A stretch of 64,000 nt of DNA, taken from positions 733,058-797,057 of the forward strand of contig NZ_JBHJHQ010000001.1 in the NCBI RefSeq assembly GCF_042219825.1, given 5' to 3'. The position numbers and the translations under genes are program-made. The notes beneath the pieces are model-generated. The model ran no database searches, was not told where the DNA came from, and saw nothing but the letters and a program-made list of their open reading frames with translations. Origin of the DNA: JBHJHP01 sp042219825. GTDB taxonomy: Bacteria; Bacteroidota; Bacteroidia; Bacteroidales; UBA5342. Positions 18,135-27,464 of this stretch are shown piece by piece (position 1 is the first letter of the stretch; the number at the start of each line of letters is the position of its first letter).

Positions 18135-19229
18135 ATGAACATACTTTTCATAAATTCACTCAGAAAAAACCGCTGGGGTGGCGGTGAAAAATGGATGGTG
18201 GAAGCCGCTGCGGGGCTATCAGCTCTGGGGCATCATACCATTGTTGGATGTTTAAAAAATTCCTTCATAGAACATAAAGCCGTTCAAAAAGGTGTTGAAA
18301 CCATTGAGTTTGGAATTCCGTCGGATATCAGTTTTTTATCCATCCCCAAATTAAAAAGAATCCTCATCAGTAAACATATTGATGTACTTGTATGCTGTCA
18401 GAATAAGGATGTCAAAATCGGAGGACGGGCAGCCCGACAGGCAGGAATTAAAGCTGTATTTTCACGTCAGGGACTGCAGCTGTTTACAAAAAAGCGAAAA
18501 TATAAATACCCGTTTACCCGACTTATAGATGGAATCATCACCAATACACAATCCATAAAACAGATTTATGAATCGTTTGGCTGGTTTACAAAAGACTTTA
18601 TCCATGTTATTTACAATGGAATGTCCATGCCCAAAGTAGATAAAACGTTAAACAGGCAAAAGATTTTTGGCACAACAAAAGATGAAAAAATTATATTATC
18701 AGCCGGACGATTGTCAGAACAGAAAGGATTCAGTTTCCTGATTGATGCTGCAAAAATGTGTATAGATAAAAAGCTGAACTACCGGTTTTTCATTGCCGGA
18801 TCAGGAAAGCTGGAAGCAGAATTGAAATCCCGTGTAAAAGAACTTAACCTGGGTAATTATGTTCATTTTATCGGATTCATAGAAGATTTGTCAGCGTACT
18901 ACAGTACTGCAGATGTATTTGTCCTTCCCTCTTTGCACGAAGGCATGCCTAATGTGGTAATGGAATCCATGGCGCACGGTACAGTGGCGATAGCAACCCG
19001 TGTAAACGGTGCTGAAGAACTTATAGAAGACAGAAAGAACGGTTTTCTTATTGAACCCGAATCAGCGGAACAAATTGCAGAAAGACTTGAAATATTTTTT
19101 TCTGACACTGTAGATCGTGAGACAATGGCAAAACAGGCAAGACTGCACATTGAAAAAAATTTTACAACCGAAGTTATGAGTAGAAAGCTGGAAACGCTGT
19201 TTCTGAACCAACTTAACAAAACGTCATGA
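18135..19229 (+). CDS. GT4-family glycosyltransferase
   Basis: The start is set at ATG 18135 (364 residues, MNILFINSLRKN), the normal GT-B N-terminus with a glycine-rich GGGEKW loop; an upstream TTG would add 16 atypical residues. The C-terminal half has ILSAGRLSEQKGFSFLIDA and the EX7E motif (EGMPNVVME) that contacts the sugar nucleotide. It probably adds a sugar to a surface glycan or LPS core at the cytoplasmic membrane face; donor and acceptor are unknown. It overlaps the next GT4 gene by 4 bp (ATGA), indicating coupled translation. Confidence 0.93.
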   Translation: MNILFINSLRKNRWGGGEKWMVEAAAGLSALGHHTIVGCLKNSFIEHKAVQKGVETIEFGIPSDISFLSIPKLKRILISKHIDVLVCCQNKDVKIGGRAARQAGIKAVFSRQGLQLFTKKRKYKYPFTRLIDGIITNTQSIKQIYESFGWFTKDFIHVIYNGMSMPKVDKTLNRQKIFGTTKDEKIILSAGRLSEQKGFSFLIDAAKMCIDKKLNYRFFIAGSGKLEAELKSRVKELNLGNYVHFIGFIEDLSAYYSTADVFVLPSLHEGMPNVVMESMAHGTVAIATRVNGAEELIEDRKNGFLIEPESAEQIAERLEIFFSDTVDRETMAKQARLHIEKNFTTEVMSRKLETLFLNQLNKTS

Positions 19230-20275
19230 ATATCCTGTTTGTATGTTCGGCAAAATCATGGGGAGGAAATGAAAAATGGACATCCATGGCGATGAAAACA
19301 CTTTCCGGACAGCACAATGTGCTTTTCTTTGGCCGCAAGAAGAAATTGGGAAATGATTTCGGAAAAGAGTTTAAAAAGGGTTTTGCGCCTATGTTCTCAT
19401 ACTGGGACCTATATTCATTCTATAGAGCATGGCGATTTGTAAAATCAAACCAAATTGACTGCATAGTCAGTACCAAAAAAAAGGAATATTTTATTTTTGG
19501 CATCATTTCCCGGATTCTGAAAATCAGGCATTTGATAAGGCTTGGTATTGTCAGGGATATGAATCGCCCGCTATGGCATAATCTTGTTTATAACAAACTT
19601 AATGATGGTATTATTGCCAATGCTCTCCGGATTGAAAAGAACCTAAGATCGACGTCGTTTATGTCTAACAAACCGGTTTATATCCTTTATAATGCAATTC
19701 CAGGCCTCTCGGGTTTATTAAGCATAAAAAAAGAAGTGCCTGATAAGTTTACAATTATCTGCACTGGTATGCTCACCCGAAGAAAAGGATTTCATATTCT
19801 TACAGAAGCCGTTGCAGCCTTACCTGATAACCTGAAACAAAACATTAAAGTTGTTTATATCGGACAGGGACGTGAAAAAGAGAACCTGGAGAACCAGATC
19901 AGTTCATCAGGTTTGAACCAAATGATTAAACTGGCAGGCTTCCAAAAAGAACCTGCATCATTTCTTAGAAAAGCCTCACTGTTTGTGCTGTTGTCAGAAA
20001 ATGAAGGGATTTCCAATGCTCTGCTTGAAGCCATGGCATGTGGCGTTCCTGTATTGACAACTGATTCAGGGGGTTCTACCGAGTTTTTAGACTCCGGTCA
20101 AAATGGTTTTATTGTAGAGCGTAATGCTGAAACTGTCGCAAACAAACTAATTGAATTGATACAAATGCCAAATAATATTTTACGGGATATTGGGAAATCA
20201 GGACAGAAAACGGTTTCGGGATTGTTCGCCGAAGAGGTCTTTCGTAAAAACCTGTTTGAAATATTCAAATCATGA
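19226..20275 (+). CDS. GT4-family glycosyltransferase
   Basis: A 349-residue GT-B enzyme. The N-terminus MNILFVCSAKSWGGNEKW parallels that of the preceding gene, suggesting related enzymes. The C-terminal domain shows ICTGMLTRRKGFHILTEA and the EX7E motif EGISNALLE followed by AMACGVPVLTTDSGG. It is translationally coupled to the upstream GT4 by a 4-bp overlap. Its 3' end overlaps the convergent GT-B-like gene by 6 bp. Substrates are unknown; by context it works on the same surface glycan. Confidence 0.93.
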   Translation: MNILFVCSAKSWGGNEKWTSMAMKTLSGQHNVLFFGRKKKLGNDFGKEFKKGFAPMFSYWDLYSFYRAWRFVKSNQIDCIVSTKKKEYFIFGIISRILKIRHLIRLGIVRDMNRPLWHNLVYNKLNDGIIANALRIEKNLRSTSFMSNKPVYILYNAIPGLSGLLSIKKEVPDKFTIICTGMLTRRKGFHILTEAVAALPDNLKQNIKVVYIGQGREKENLENQISSSGLNQMIKLAGFQKEPASFLRKASLFVLLSENEGISNALLEAMACGVPVLTTDSGGSTEFLDSGQNGFIVERNAETVANKLIELIQMPNNILRDIGKSGQKTVSGLFAEEVFRKNLFEIFKS

Positions 20276-21205
20276 ACAACACCTGATTCTGCTCGTCAGG
20301 TAATCCAGCATTCGCGATGCCTGGTTCTCACATGAATAATAGTCTTTCAACCTGCTGATATCCGGATCGCGTTTTTTCAGTTCGTTAATGCAGGCCTCTA
20401 CATCGTCGTTAAAATCTTCAAGAAAGACTATACCATTGTAATACCCGGCCAGTTTAACATAGGATGGAATTTTATTCGCAATTACCGGAATACCCAGGCT
20501 GGCAAATACGAGCGCTTTATGTGAACTGTGACCCGAATTATAGGCCTCATCAATATCACGTGGCAGAAAACCAATGTCGCATTTTAATAATGCTTCAGGA
20601 AATGAATTATAGTCCCAGTCAATAAATTCGTATTTAAATTCCAGGGGAACATCTTTGACATAATCCTTTGTAATTAATCTTGTTCTACCGTCAATTACTT
20701 CCTTATATTTGTTCAGATATATGGCTTTATGCGGTACCCCTGACCATCCAAAAATCGGATTATCAAAATTTATTTTCTCTTTTACTTTATTAAAGTGTTC
20801 AAAATCGACCGGATCATCCATCACAAATACCGATTTTGCATGCGGTGCAGCTTTATCTGCAATCTTATCTGAAGCACAGATTATACCGTCACAAATAGCA
20901 GCAATCTTATGGGCAGCTTCAAGCCGTTTACTGTTGATTTCCTCGTGTTCGTCAAAAATGTTAATGCAGGTATCAAAATAAATATTGCGCGAGATAAATC
21001 GCAGGTATTGCATGAACCTGTAGTATTTAGGTTTGGGTTTTCTGAAAAAGATTGCAAAATCGTAGGTTTTAAATGGTTTATTAATATAAACTTCTATTCC
21101 CAGTTCTTTATAATACTTTTCCATCTGCAACACTCTGATCCAGTGTGATGCAGCAGCTTTATTGAAATTTGTAGTCTTTTTTGGGAAAAACAGGCCTAAT
21201 CTCAT
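20270..21205 (-). CDS. GT-B-like glycosyltransferase-related protein
   Basis: Start chosen at ATG 21205 (311 residues, MRLGLFFPKKTTNF); the longer frame up to 21328 would overlap the upstream gene and adds an atypical leader. The C-terminal half resembles a GT-B nucleotide-sugar domain: YNSGHSSHKALVFASLGIPV followed by IPSYVKL. The classical EX7E motif is absent, so catalysis is not assured. The middle contains IFDEHEEINSKRLEAAHKIA and ICDGIICASDKIADKA, typical of glycosyltransferase acceptor-side helices. It sits directly downstream of the pyruvyl-transferase-like gene, probably in one transcript. Confidence 0.75.
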   Translation of the reverse strand: MRLGLFFPKKTTNFNKAAASHWIRVLQMEKYYKELGIEVYINKPFKTYDFAIFFRKPKPKYYRFMQYLRFISRNIYFDTCINIFDEHEEINSKRLEAAHKIAAICDGIICASDKIADKAAPHAKSVFVMDDPVDFEHFNKVKEKINFDNPIFGWSGVPHKAIYLNKYKEVIDGRTRLITKDYVKDVPLEFKYEFIDWDYNSFPEALLKCDIGFLPRDIDEAYNSGHSSHKALVFASLGIPVIANKIPSYVKLAGYYNGIVFLEDFNDDVEACINELKKRDPDISRLKDYYSCENQASRMLDYLTSRIRCCS

Positions 21206-21263
21206 GTATAAATTCAATTTATTTTCTACAAATATACAATAACCGTAAAAAGATCTGAATGAC

Positions 21264-22118
21264 TTATAATCCCAAATAATCAAATACCTTTCCTGCAAAT
21301 TCAATATTCCTGTCCCGACAAACATCAAGAGCTTCGCTATAAATCATCGCCTTGTTCAGATGACCTTTAAATGACTGAAAATCAGTATGAGGAACAGGAA
21401 ACCTTAAATTAAACATCTTAGTAGAATTAGGCACAACCAGTACTTTCTTCTGCATCAATATACTCCAGTACATAGCGTGATAACTATCTGTGACTACATA
21501 TTCAGATTCTCCTATAAACTTTATGACATCCTCAAATGAACTATCGTTGTAAATTACAGGATAACTGGATTCCGGTAAGTTATTAAAGCTGTGATGTTTT
21601 ACAATACCGATCTCCTGCTTTGTCTCGTACTTTCTATCCAGGTTATTGCTCATACAACTGGCACACGGAACCCATTCATGCTTGTTGATATCACGGGCAC
21701 CAAACAGTTTAATACCGGACATATCATGAGAGTATTTTTGCTGATAATAATCGTATGAACCCATGTTGGGATCATTATGCCCGATTCCCCAGAACACAAC
21801 TTTACGGCCTTTTTCAGCCAGATGCAGGAAAAAATCAATGGAATGCTTGAAGCCTTTGCGTTCCAGAAAGCCTCCACCGCCCACAACTACATTATTCTGA
21901 GCTATCTCACTGGTCCAGTCATGGTAATCCAATTCTTCTTTAAATCCAAGAATATCAATTCTTTTCCGTCTTAATTCGGGAAAGTACAAATAGGGAGCAG
22001 AAGCTCTGTCTCCCACATTGTTTGTATTAAAACGGTGAATATTTATCACACCATCATAATCAGCACCTGCGTGCTCAATATGACGGAATTTCCTTTTTTG
22101 CAAGTAATTCCTTAACAT
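21264..22118 (-). CDS. Polysaccharide pyruvyl transferase-family protein
   Basis: A 284-residue protein. Features of the PS_pyruv_trans family (CsaB/WcaK-like GT-B fold) are the N-terminal NTNNVGDRASAPYLYFP, NNVVVGGGGFLERKGF, and near the C-terminus YVVTDSYHAMYWSILMQKKVLVVPN. Family members transfer pyruvate from phosphoenolpyruvate to sugars as a ketal, adding negative charge to surface glycans. The true substrate is unknown. It lies between the GT4 gene upstream (55-bp gap) and the GT-B-like gene downstream, all on the minus strand. Confidence 0.85.
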   Translation of the reverse strand: MLRNYLQKRKFRHIEHAGADYDGVINIHRFNTNNVGDRASAPYLYFPELRRKRIDILGFKEELDYHDWTSEIAQNNVVVGGGGFLERKGFKHSIDFFLHLAEKGRKVVFWGIGHNDPNMGSYDYYQQKYSHDMSGIKLFGARDINKHEWVPCASCMSNNLDRKYETKQEIGIVKHHSFNNLPESSYPVIYNDSSFEDVIKFIGESEYVVTDSYHAMYWSILMQKKVLVVPNSTKMFNLRFPVPHTDFQSFKGHLNKAMIYSEALDVCRDRNIEFAGKVFDYLGL

Positions 22119-22173
22119 GTTACCTCAACAATCTAATACCAATTCCAAACATCCACGAAGGGATGTTCCTCAC

Positions 22174-23316
22174 CTATTTAATAATATCCAACAGCTGCTT
22201 TGAAATAGCTGACCAGTTATATGTCTTTATCACCCTTTTTCTTCCGTTTTTACCCATCTGAACAGCTTTATCCTCGTTATTCAGAAGATATAAAAGCTTT
22301 TGTGAAAGAGTTTCAGCATCCTCAGGTTCAACCAAAAATCCGCTATATCCTTCTTCAATGGCATCAGGCACCCCTCCTGAATTACCACCAATAACCGGTT
22401 TTTCACAAGCATTAGCCTCCAGAAAAGTAATTCCGAATCCTTCACTGTCTCCGTCCAAATATCTGCTCTGCATGACATAAATATCACACAAATTATAATG
22501 ATCAACCATCTCTGAATTCTCCACATATCCCGAAAAATAAACATGATCCTCAAGCTCCAGTTCTTCGACCTGTTGCTTTAAATCAGCCATGTAATTCTCA
22601 TTGTATGGTCCTGAAACAAGATAAACCACCTCTCCCAGATTGTCCTTAATCTTACTTATAGCCTTGATCACCACATCATGTCCCTTCCTCGGATTTACCC
22701 TCGCCAGTGTCATAATTATCTTTTTACCATCCAACCCGTAGCGTTCCCGCAGATAATCAGTATTGTTGTCAGGTTTAAAATAATTGTAATCCACGCCATT
22801 AGGAAGCACTGCAAGCTTAGATGATGGTGTACCAAAGTTTTCAACAATCTTTTTTCGAGTAAACTCGCTAACGGCAATAACCTTAAAACATTGATTAAAT
22901 GTATATCTGAGCCATATCTTTTTCAAAAACGGCATTTTGCGGGTTACTTCCAGACCATGCGCAATGGTAATCAATTTTATCCTGTTCTTTTTACATATAC
23001 CTGTCAATCCCCGAGATGCGTTCCAGGTTGTTGCTATGCAAAAATCCGGAACATCGCCACTGGCTATCTGTTCGGATAGAATACTTTTCCAGTAGAATGT
23101 CCTTTTTCGCTTCCAATCCTTTCTTTTATGATACGAAACCCGATAACCAAAGTCTTTTTCAAATTCAGGAGGATAATTATCAAAATGCCTGCAATGTACA
23201 TTAACCTTTGTATTCTGCTCACTTAGCCCGTCAGCAATTCCTTTGGCCCATTGTGCAATTCCACCAACTACAGGTGGAAAATCTTCAGAACATATAGTTA
23301 TTTTAAGTTGCTTCAT
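22174..23316 (-). CDS. GT4-family glycosyltransferase
   Basis: Start taken at ATG 23316 (380 residues, MKQLKITICSEDFPPVVGG); an upstream TTG adds only four residues. The N-terminus FPPVVGGIAQWAKGIADGL is the standard GT4 acceptor-domain start. The C-terminal domain has IMTLARVNPRKGHDVVIKA and the EX7E motif EGFGITFLE with GNSGGVPDAIEEG. It resembles mannosyl- or glucosyltransferases of LPS and capsule pathways; specificity cannot be assigned. It is probably first in a minus-strand operon with the pyruvyl-transferase-like and GT-B-like genes. Confidence 0.93.
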   Translation of the reverse strand: MKQLKITICSEDFPPVVGGIAQWAKGIADGLSEQNTKVNVHCRHFDNYPPEFEKDFGYRVSYHKRKDWKRKRTFYWKSILSEQIASGDVPDFCIATTWNASRGLTGICKKNRIKLITIAHGLEVTRKMPFLKKIWLRYTFNQCFKVIAVSEFTRKKIVENFGTPSSKLAVLPNGVDYNYFKPDNNTDYLRERYGLDGKKIIMTLARVNPRKGHDVVIKAISKIKDNLGEVVYLVSGPYNENYMADLKQQVEELELEDHVYFSGYVENSEMVDHYNLCDIYVMQSRYLDGDSEGFGITFLEANACEKPVIGGNSGGVPDAIEEGYSGFLVEPEDAETLSQKLLYLLNNEDKAVQMGKNGRKRVIKTYNWSAISKQLLDIIK

Positions 23317-23532
23317 TTTAAAATACAATATTCCCTTGTACGAAGTAAAAGATATATTTAACCCGAAAGCTATCAGAAAATATCCGGTACATTTACAAAG
23401 TCGGGGACATATTAATCAAATTTCCAAAAATCGGATTGTCATAGTTAAACCGGGCGCAAAGATAATGAATTATACTTACCAGTAAAATTGTAATATACTG
23501 GCTGCTAAACAAAAAGAAATGACCGAACATCC

Positions 23533-24561
23533 TTATAATGTATTTTCGATCTCCCTTTTTACCCATCCGGGAGTAATGTCAAAAAGACACTTTTTAGTTT
23601 CTGCTATCTTACATTCAGAATTCCCTTCTTTTGAACACGGGCGGCACGGCAAATCAATTTCAAGCACTCTAATGCTTTCCCCGGTAGTATGGCCAAAGGC
23701 GGTCGGCCCCATAAAGGCTATTCCGTCTTTGCCAAAAAGATCTGCAGCATGTAGAAATCCCGTATCAGCAGATACAATAAAACCAGACTGTTTAATCAGA
23801 TAAAAACTTTCATTCAGATTTGTTCGGCCTGCCAGATTTAATACACGTTCAGGAGCAACATCCGCAATATCCTTAGTAAATGTATCATCAGGTCCGGCAA
23901 CCACAATAAATTTATAATCCGGCATAATCTCAACCAACTTCTTCCAATGTTCCAATGGCCAGCGTTTCAATTCCCATGCAGCCGAAGGAATGATTGTTAT
24001 CGTTTTATTATCAATAATAAAATCTTCCATTTTTAAAAGCTGATCTACACTGGAAGTGACCGATTGAGGGAACAACCATTTCTTATCTTTTTGTATGGAA
24101 AAATCTATACCCAGTTTACGAAGTGGCTTCTGAAAAGATATCATACCTCTGAATGGTTGTGGAATAGCATCTTTCCTGCCCAGCCTGAAAAACAAAAACC
24201 TGTTAAACCTGTATTTTTTACGGACAATTACTTTTGGTTTTGACCTGAATAACCTTAAAGTAAACGAGTTAATCACCCCACGAACAGTAAAGGAACGAAT
24301 ATTAAGATGTGCATCATAAATCAAATCGAACTTTTCCTTTTTCAATGATCTCGCCATTCTTATCAATCCGAAAAGCCCGTCTTCCCGATCAAATTCCCAC
24401 ACGCGGTGAATATGAGGATCTGTCTTCAGAATTGATGACATATCAGTCCTGGTAATCCAGTGTATTTGTGGATCATCAAATTTTCGAAATAAACCACTGG
24501 TAACAGACATACATTGTATGACGTCACCAATTGAACTAAACCGGATAATTAAAATCTTCAA
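23533..24561 (-). CDS. GT9-family (heptosyltransferase-like) glycosyltransferase
   Basis: A 342-residue protein with GT9 features: N-terminal KILIIRFSSIGDVIQCMSVTSGL, central TIIPSAAWELKRWPLEHWKKL, and C-terminal FIVSADTGFLHAADLFGKDGIAFMGPT followed by CRPC. The family transfers ADP-heptose to the LPS inner core. The start must be TTG at 24561: an in-frame stop lies five codons upstream, there is no ATG or GTG between, and the conserved N-terminus begins right there. It follows atpC by 24 bp in the same orientation, so it is probably read from the atpDC transcript. Confidence 0.92.
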   Translation of the reverse strand: MKILIIRFSSIGDVIQCMSVTSGLFRKFDDPQIHWITRTDMSSILKTDPHIHRVWEFDREDGLFGLIRMARSLKKEKFDLIYDAHLNIRSFTVRGVINSFTLRLFRSKPKVIVRKKYRFNRFLFFRLGRKDAIPQPFRGMISFQKPLRKLGIDFSIQKDKKWLFPQSVTSSVDQLLKMEDFIIDNKTITIIPSAAWELKRWPLEHWKKLVEIMPDYKFIVVAGPDDTFTKDIADVAPERVLNLAGRTNLNESFYLIKQSGFIVSADTGFLHAADLFGKDGIAFMGPTAFGHTTGESIRVLEIDLPCRPCSKEGNSECKIAETKKCLFDITPGWVKREIENTL

Positions 24562-24585
24562 ATTGAAATGCTTTCAGAAAAGAAA

Positions 24586-24831
24586 TTATATAGCTTCGTT
24601 GATAAGAACCGTAACGTTGTTTTCTTTCACTTCAACATATCCACTGCTAATGTCATAGGTTTCATACACATGTCCCCCTTTACTTAAAGATACTTTCCCT
24701 AAAGCCAGAACAGACATTAAAGGAGCATGGTTTTCCAGAACCTGGAAACTTCCATCTTCACCAGGAAATTCGGCCATATCCGCATCGCCCTTATATAGGA
24801 CCTTAGTTGGTGTAATCACCTCTATATACAT
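24586..24831 (-). CDS. atpC: ATP synthase F1 subunit epsilon (short form)
   Basis: An 81-residue protein forming the epsilon beta-sandwich only: VITPTKVLYKGDADMAEFPG, then GSFQVLENHAPLMSVLALG. The C-terminal helical hairpin found in longer (about 130-residue) epsilon subunits, which acts as an inhibitory arm, is absent. Short epsilon subunits are common in Bacteroidota. It lies 2 bp after atpD and links F1 to the c-ring rotor. Confidence 0.93.
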   Translation of the reverse strand: MYIEVITPTKVLYKGDADMAEFPGEDGSFQVLENHAPLMSVLALGKVSLSKGGHVYETYDISSGYVEVKENNVTVLINEAI

Positions 24832-24833
24832 AG

Positions 24834-26336
24834 CTATTCTTTTAACAGTCTTTCTCCGTTCGCAATTGCTTCTTCAATGGAACCAACAAGGTTAAATGCC
24901 TGCTCCGGATACTTGTCCAGTTCTCCGTCCATAATCATATTGAAACCTTTGATGGTATCTTCTATCGGAACCATAACACCCTTAATTCCGGTAAACTGTT
25001 CAGCCACATGGAAAGGTTGAGAAAGGAAACGTTGAACACGACGTGCACGGTGTACCACCATTTTATCTTCTTCAGACAACTCGTCCATACCAAGAATAGC
25101 GATGATGTCCTGCAACTCTTTATACCGTTGCAAAATCTCTTTCACACGCTGCGCACAATTATAATGCTCTTCTCCCACTATGTCAGGGGTTAGAATCCTT
25201 GATGTGGAATCTAACGGGTCAACAGCCGGATAAATACCCATAGATGAAATTTTACGGCTCAGTACCGTAGTTGCATCCAGATGCGAGAATGTTGTTGCCG
25301 GAGCCGGGTCTGTCAAGTCATCCGCCGGTACATATATAGCCTGAACCGATGTAATTGATCCGTTTTTGGTAGAAGTAATTCGCTCCTGCATGTTTCCCAT
25401 TTCAGTGGCCAGTGTAGGCTGATAACCTACAGCTGATGGCATACGTCCAAGTAGTGCAGATACCTCAGATCCGGCTTGTGTAAAACGGAAAATATTATCA
25501 ATAAACAGTAGAATATCGCGACCAGCACCAGTGCCATCACCATCACGGAATTTTTCAGCAACAGTCAAAGCTGAAAGTACAACCCTGGCTCTTGCTCCCG
25601 GAGGTTCGTTCATCTGTCCGAATATCATGCTCACCTGTGAATCCTTAATCTGTTCTTCATCAACTTTTGACAAATCCCATCCGCCTTCTTCCATGCTTTT
25701 AAGGAATGTATCGCCATATTTTACGATTTTGGATTCAATCATTTCGCGCAAAAGGTCATTGCCTTCACGTGTACGCTCGCCCACACCGGCAAAAACCGAT
25801 AATCCGGAGTGTCCCTTAGCGATGTTGTTGATCATTTCCTGAATCAGTACAGTCTTTCCCACACCAGCTCCACCAAACAATCCGATTTTACCTCCTTTCA
25901 CATAAGGTTCAATCAGGTCAATAACTTTTATACCGGTATAAAGAACTTCCGTTTTTGTAGAAAGGTCTTCGTAAGCAGGAGGTTCTTTATGGATAGGTTC
26001 ACTGTTGTCTTTTGATATTTCACTCAATCCGTCGATGGTTTCTCCAACCACATTTAACAAACGACCTTTAACCTGATCACCTACAGGTACTTTAATTGGC
26101 GATCCGGTAATGATAACCTTCATTCCTCTTTTAAGTCCGTCTGTAGAATCCATGGCAATAGTACGAACCGTATTTTCACCAATATGTTGTTGAATTTCAA
26201 CAATTAGGGGGAAACCTGATTCTCTTGGAATTTCGAGTGCTTCGTAAATGGCAGGCAGTTCAATGCCCTCACCTTCAAAACTAACATCAACAACAGGACC
26301 AATGACCTGGGAAATTTTACCTTCTGCTAATGACAT
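24834..26336 (-). CDS. atpD: ATP synthase F1 subunit beta
   Basis: A 500-residue catalytic subunit of F1. Walker A is GGAGVGKT (155-162), Walker B is in ILLFIDNIFRFTQAGSEVSALLGRMPSA-type sequence, followed by the DELSEED-equivalent DELSEED at about 418. Length is close to usual. It is followed by atpC but not by the other F1Fo genes, consistent with the split atp arrangement in many Bacteroidota, where the a/c/b/delta/alpha/gamma genes are elsewhere. Confidence 0.98.
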   Translation of the reverse strand: MSLAEGKISQVIGPVVDVSFEGEGIELPAIYEALEIPRESGFPLIVEIQQHIGENTVRTIAMDSTDGLKRGMKVIITGSPIKVPVGDQVKGRLLNVVGETIDGLSEISKDNSEPIHKEPPAYEDLSTKTEVLYTGIKVIDLIEPYVKGGKIGLFGGAGVGKTVLIQEMINNIAKGHSGLSVFAGVGERTREGNDLLREMIESKIVKYGDTFLKSMEEGGWDLSKVDEEQIKDSQVSMIFGQMNEPPGARARVVLSALTVAEKFRDGDGTGAGRDILLFIDNIFRFTQAGSEVSALLGRMPSAVGYQPTLATEMGNMQERITSTKNGSITSVQAIYVPADDLTDPAPATTFSHLDATTVLSRKISSMGIYPAVDPLDSTSRILTPDIVGEEHYNCAQRVKEILQRYKELQDIIAILGMDELSEEDKMVVHRARRVQRFLSQPFHVAEQFTGIKGVMVPIEDTIKGFNMIMDGELDKYPEQAFNLVGSIEEAIANGERLLKE

Positions 26337-26399
26337 ATTTCTGGTTTTTGTGTGCTAAAATATGAATTAATTGTTTGTAATAAAAGAACCCTCATTAAT

Positions 26400-27371
26400 T
26401 TATTTTGTTCGCTTCATCAATGAATCAGCCAGATTTCTCAATTCACCTAATGCTTCAGGATCACCTGATACTTTATCTAATTCATGCATTGCCGTGTTAT
26501 AGTAGGATTCCATCTTTTGTGAAGCCATATTTTTTACGTCAGTTTCATCGTATATTCTTCTTACGGCATGGTATTTTTCTTCGCGGTCAAAAGTTACGGC
26601 ATTGATCCACTTATTCAGTTCCTCTTGTATATTTCCTTTTGCTTCCTTCAATGCAGTAAGCAGCAAATATGTTTTTTTGTTGGAAATGATATCACCTCCC
26701 GGCTCTTTTCCAAATTCTTCCTTATCGGCATATACATCCAGAATATCATCCATCAACTGAAATGCCAGGCCTATATTGATACCAAAATTATACAGATGGT
26801 TTGCATTTTCTACCGATGCTCCACCAGTTATAGCACCAATTTTTAAACTTGATCCAAGCAATACAGCTGTCTTTAACCGGATCATATTGAGGTATTCCTC
26901 AATTGTTACATCATCCCGGTTTTCAAAATCCATATCGTACTGCTGCCCTTCGCAGATTTCAAGCGCCACTTTCGAAAACTCGTTTTGAACTGCTGCCAGA
27001 TATTCCGGGTCACACCCTGCAACGTATTGATATGCCATAATCAACATGGCATCACCGGACAGGATAGCCGTATTTTCATCCCACTTTAAATGTACCGATT
27101 GTTTTCCACGGCGAATATCAGCATTATCCATGATATCGTCGTGCAATAAGGTAAAGTTATGAAACACTTCAATGCCTACAGCAGGCATAAGTGCTTTTTC
27201 CGGTTTAGAATCAAATACAGAATGTGCCATTAAAACCATGGCAGGGCGTATGCGTTTTCCTCCATTTGCAAGCGCATAAGCAATTGGATCATATAATCCC
27301 CTGGGTTGCCTGTCAAAATTTATGTCTTCCAGTTTTTGCTCTACCTGGTTCAGCGCATCCGTAAAATTCAT
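26400..27371 (-). CDS. Polyprenyl (geranylgeranyl/octaprenyl-type) diphosphate synthase
   Basis: A 323-residue trans-isoprenyl diphosphate synthase. First Asp-rich motif in LLHDDIMDNADIRRG (DDxxD), second in LMDDILDVYAD; the IRPAMVLMA and KTAVLLGSSLKIGA segments are also typical. It condenses isopentenyl diphosphate onto an allylic primer for quinone tails, carotenoids or undecaprenyl precursors; product length cannot be fixed from sequence. It lies 63 bp upstream of atpD, same strand, and downstream of pyrF across a heptamer-repeat block. Confidence 0.93.
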   Translation of the reverse strand: MNFTDALNQVEQKLEDINFDRQPRGLYDPIAYALANGGKRIRPAMVLMAHSVFDSKPEKALMPAVGIEVFHNFTLLHDDIMDNADIRRGKQSVHLKWDENTAILSGDAMLIMAYQYVAGCDPEYLAAVQNEFSKVALEICEGQQYDMDFENRDDVTIEEYLNMIRLKTAVLLGSSLKIGAITGGASVENANHLYNFGINIGLAFQLMDDILDVYADKEEFGKEPGGDIISNKKTYLLLTALKEAKGNIQEELNKWINAVTFDREEKYHAVRRIYDETDVKNMASQKMESYYNTAMHELDKVSGDPEALGELRNLADSLMKRTK

Positions 27372-27380
27372 TGGCTATTT

Positions 27381-27460
27381 TAAGATTTAAGACATTAGAT
27401 AAAAGATTTAAGATAAGATTGATAATTTGTCTTAGTTTTTGTGTCTTTTATCTTACGTCT
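27381..27460. repeat. Degenerate heptanucleotide repeat block, inverted arms
   Basis: The left half has AAGA-type heptamers (TTTAAGA, CATTAGA, TAAAAGA, TTTAAGA). The right half has the complementary TCTT type (TCTTTTA, TCTTACG). The two arms could pair imperfectly. The block fills the gap between the polyprenyl synthase start and the pyrF stop. Confidence 0.75.
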
Positions 27461-27464
27461 ATAT

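Noticed and set aside
21206..21328. 41-residue N-terminal extension of the GT-B-like protein
   Set aside because: It would overlap the upstream pyruvyl-transferase-like gene by 65 bp; the product has a natural N-terminus at ATG 21205.
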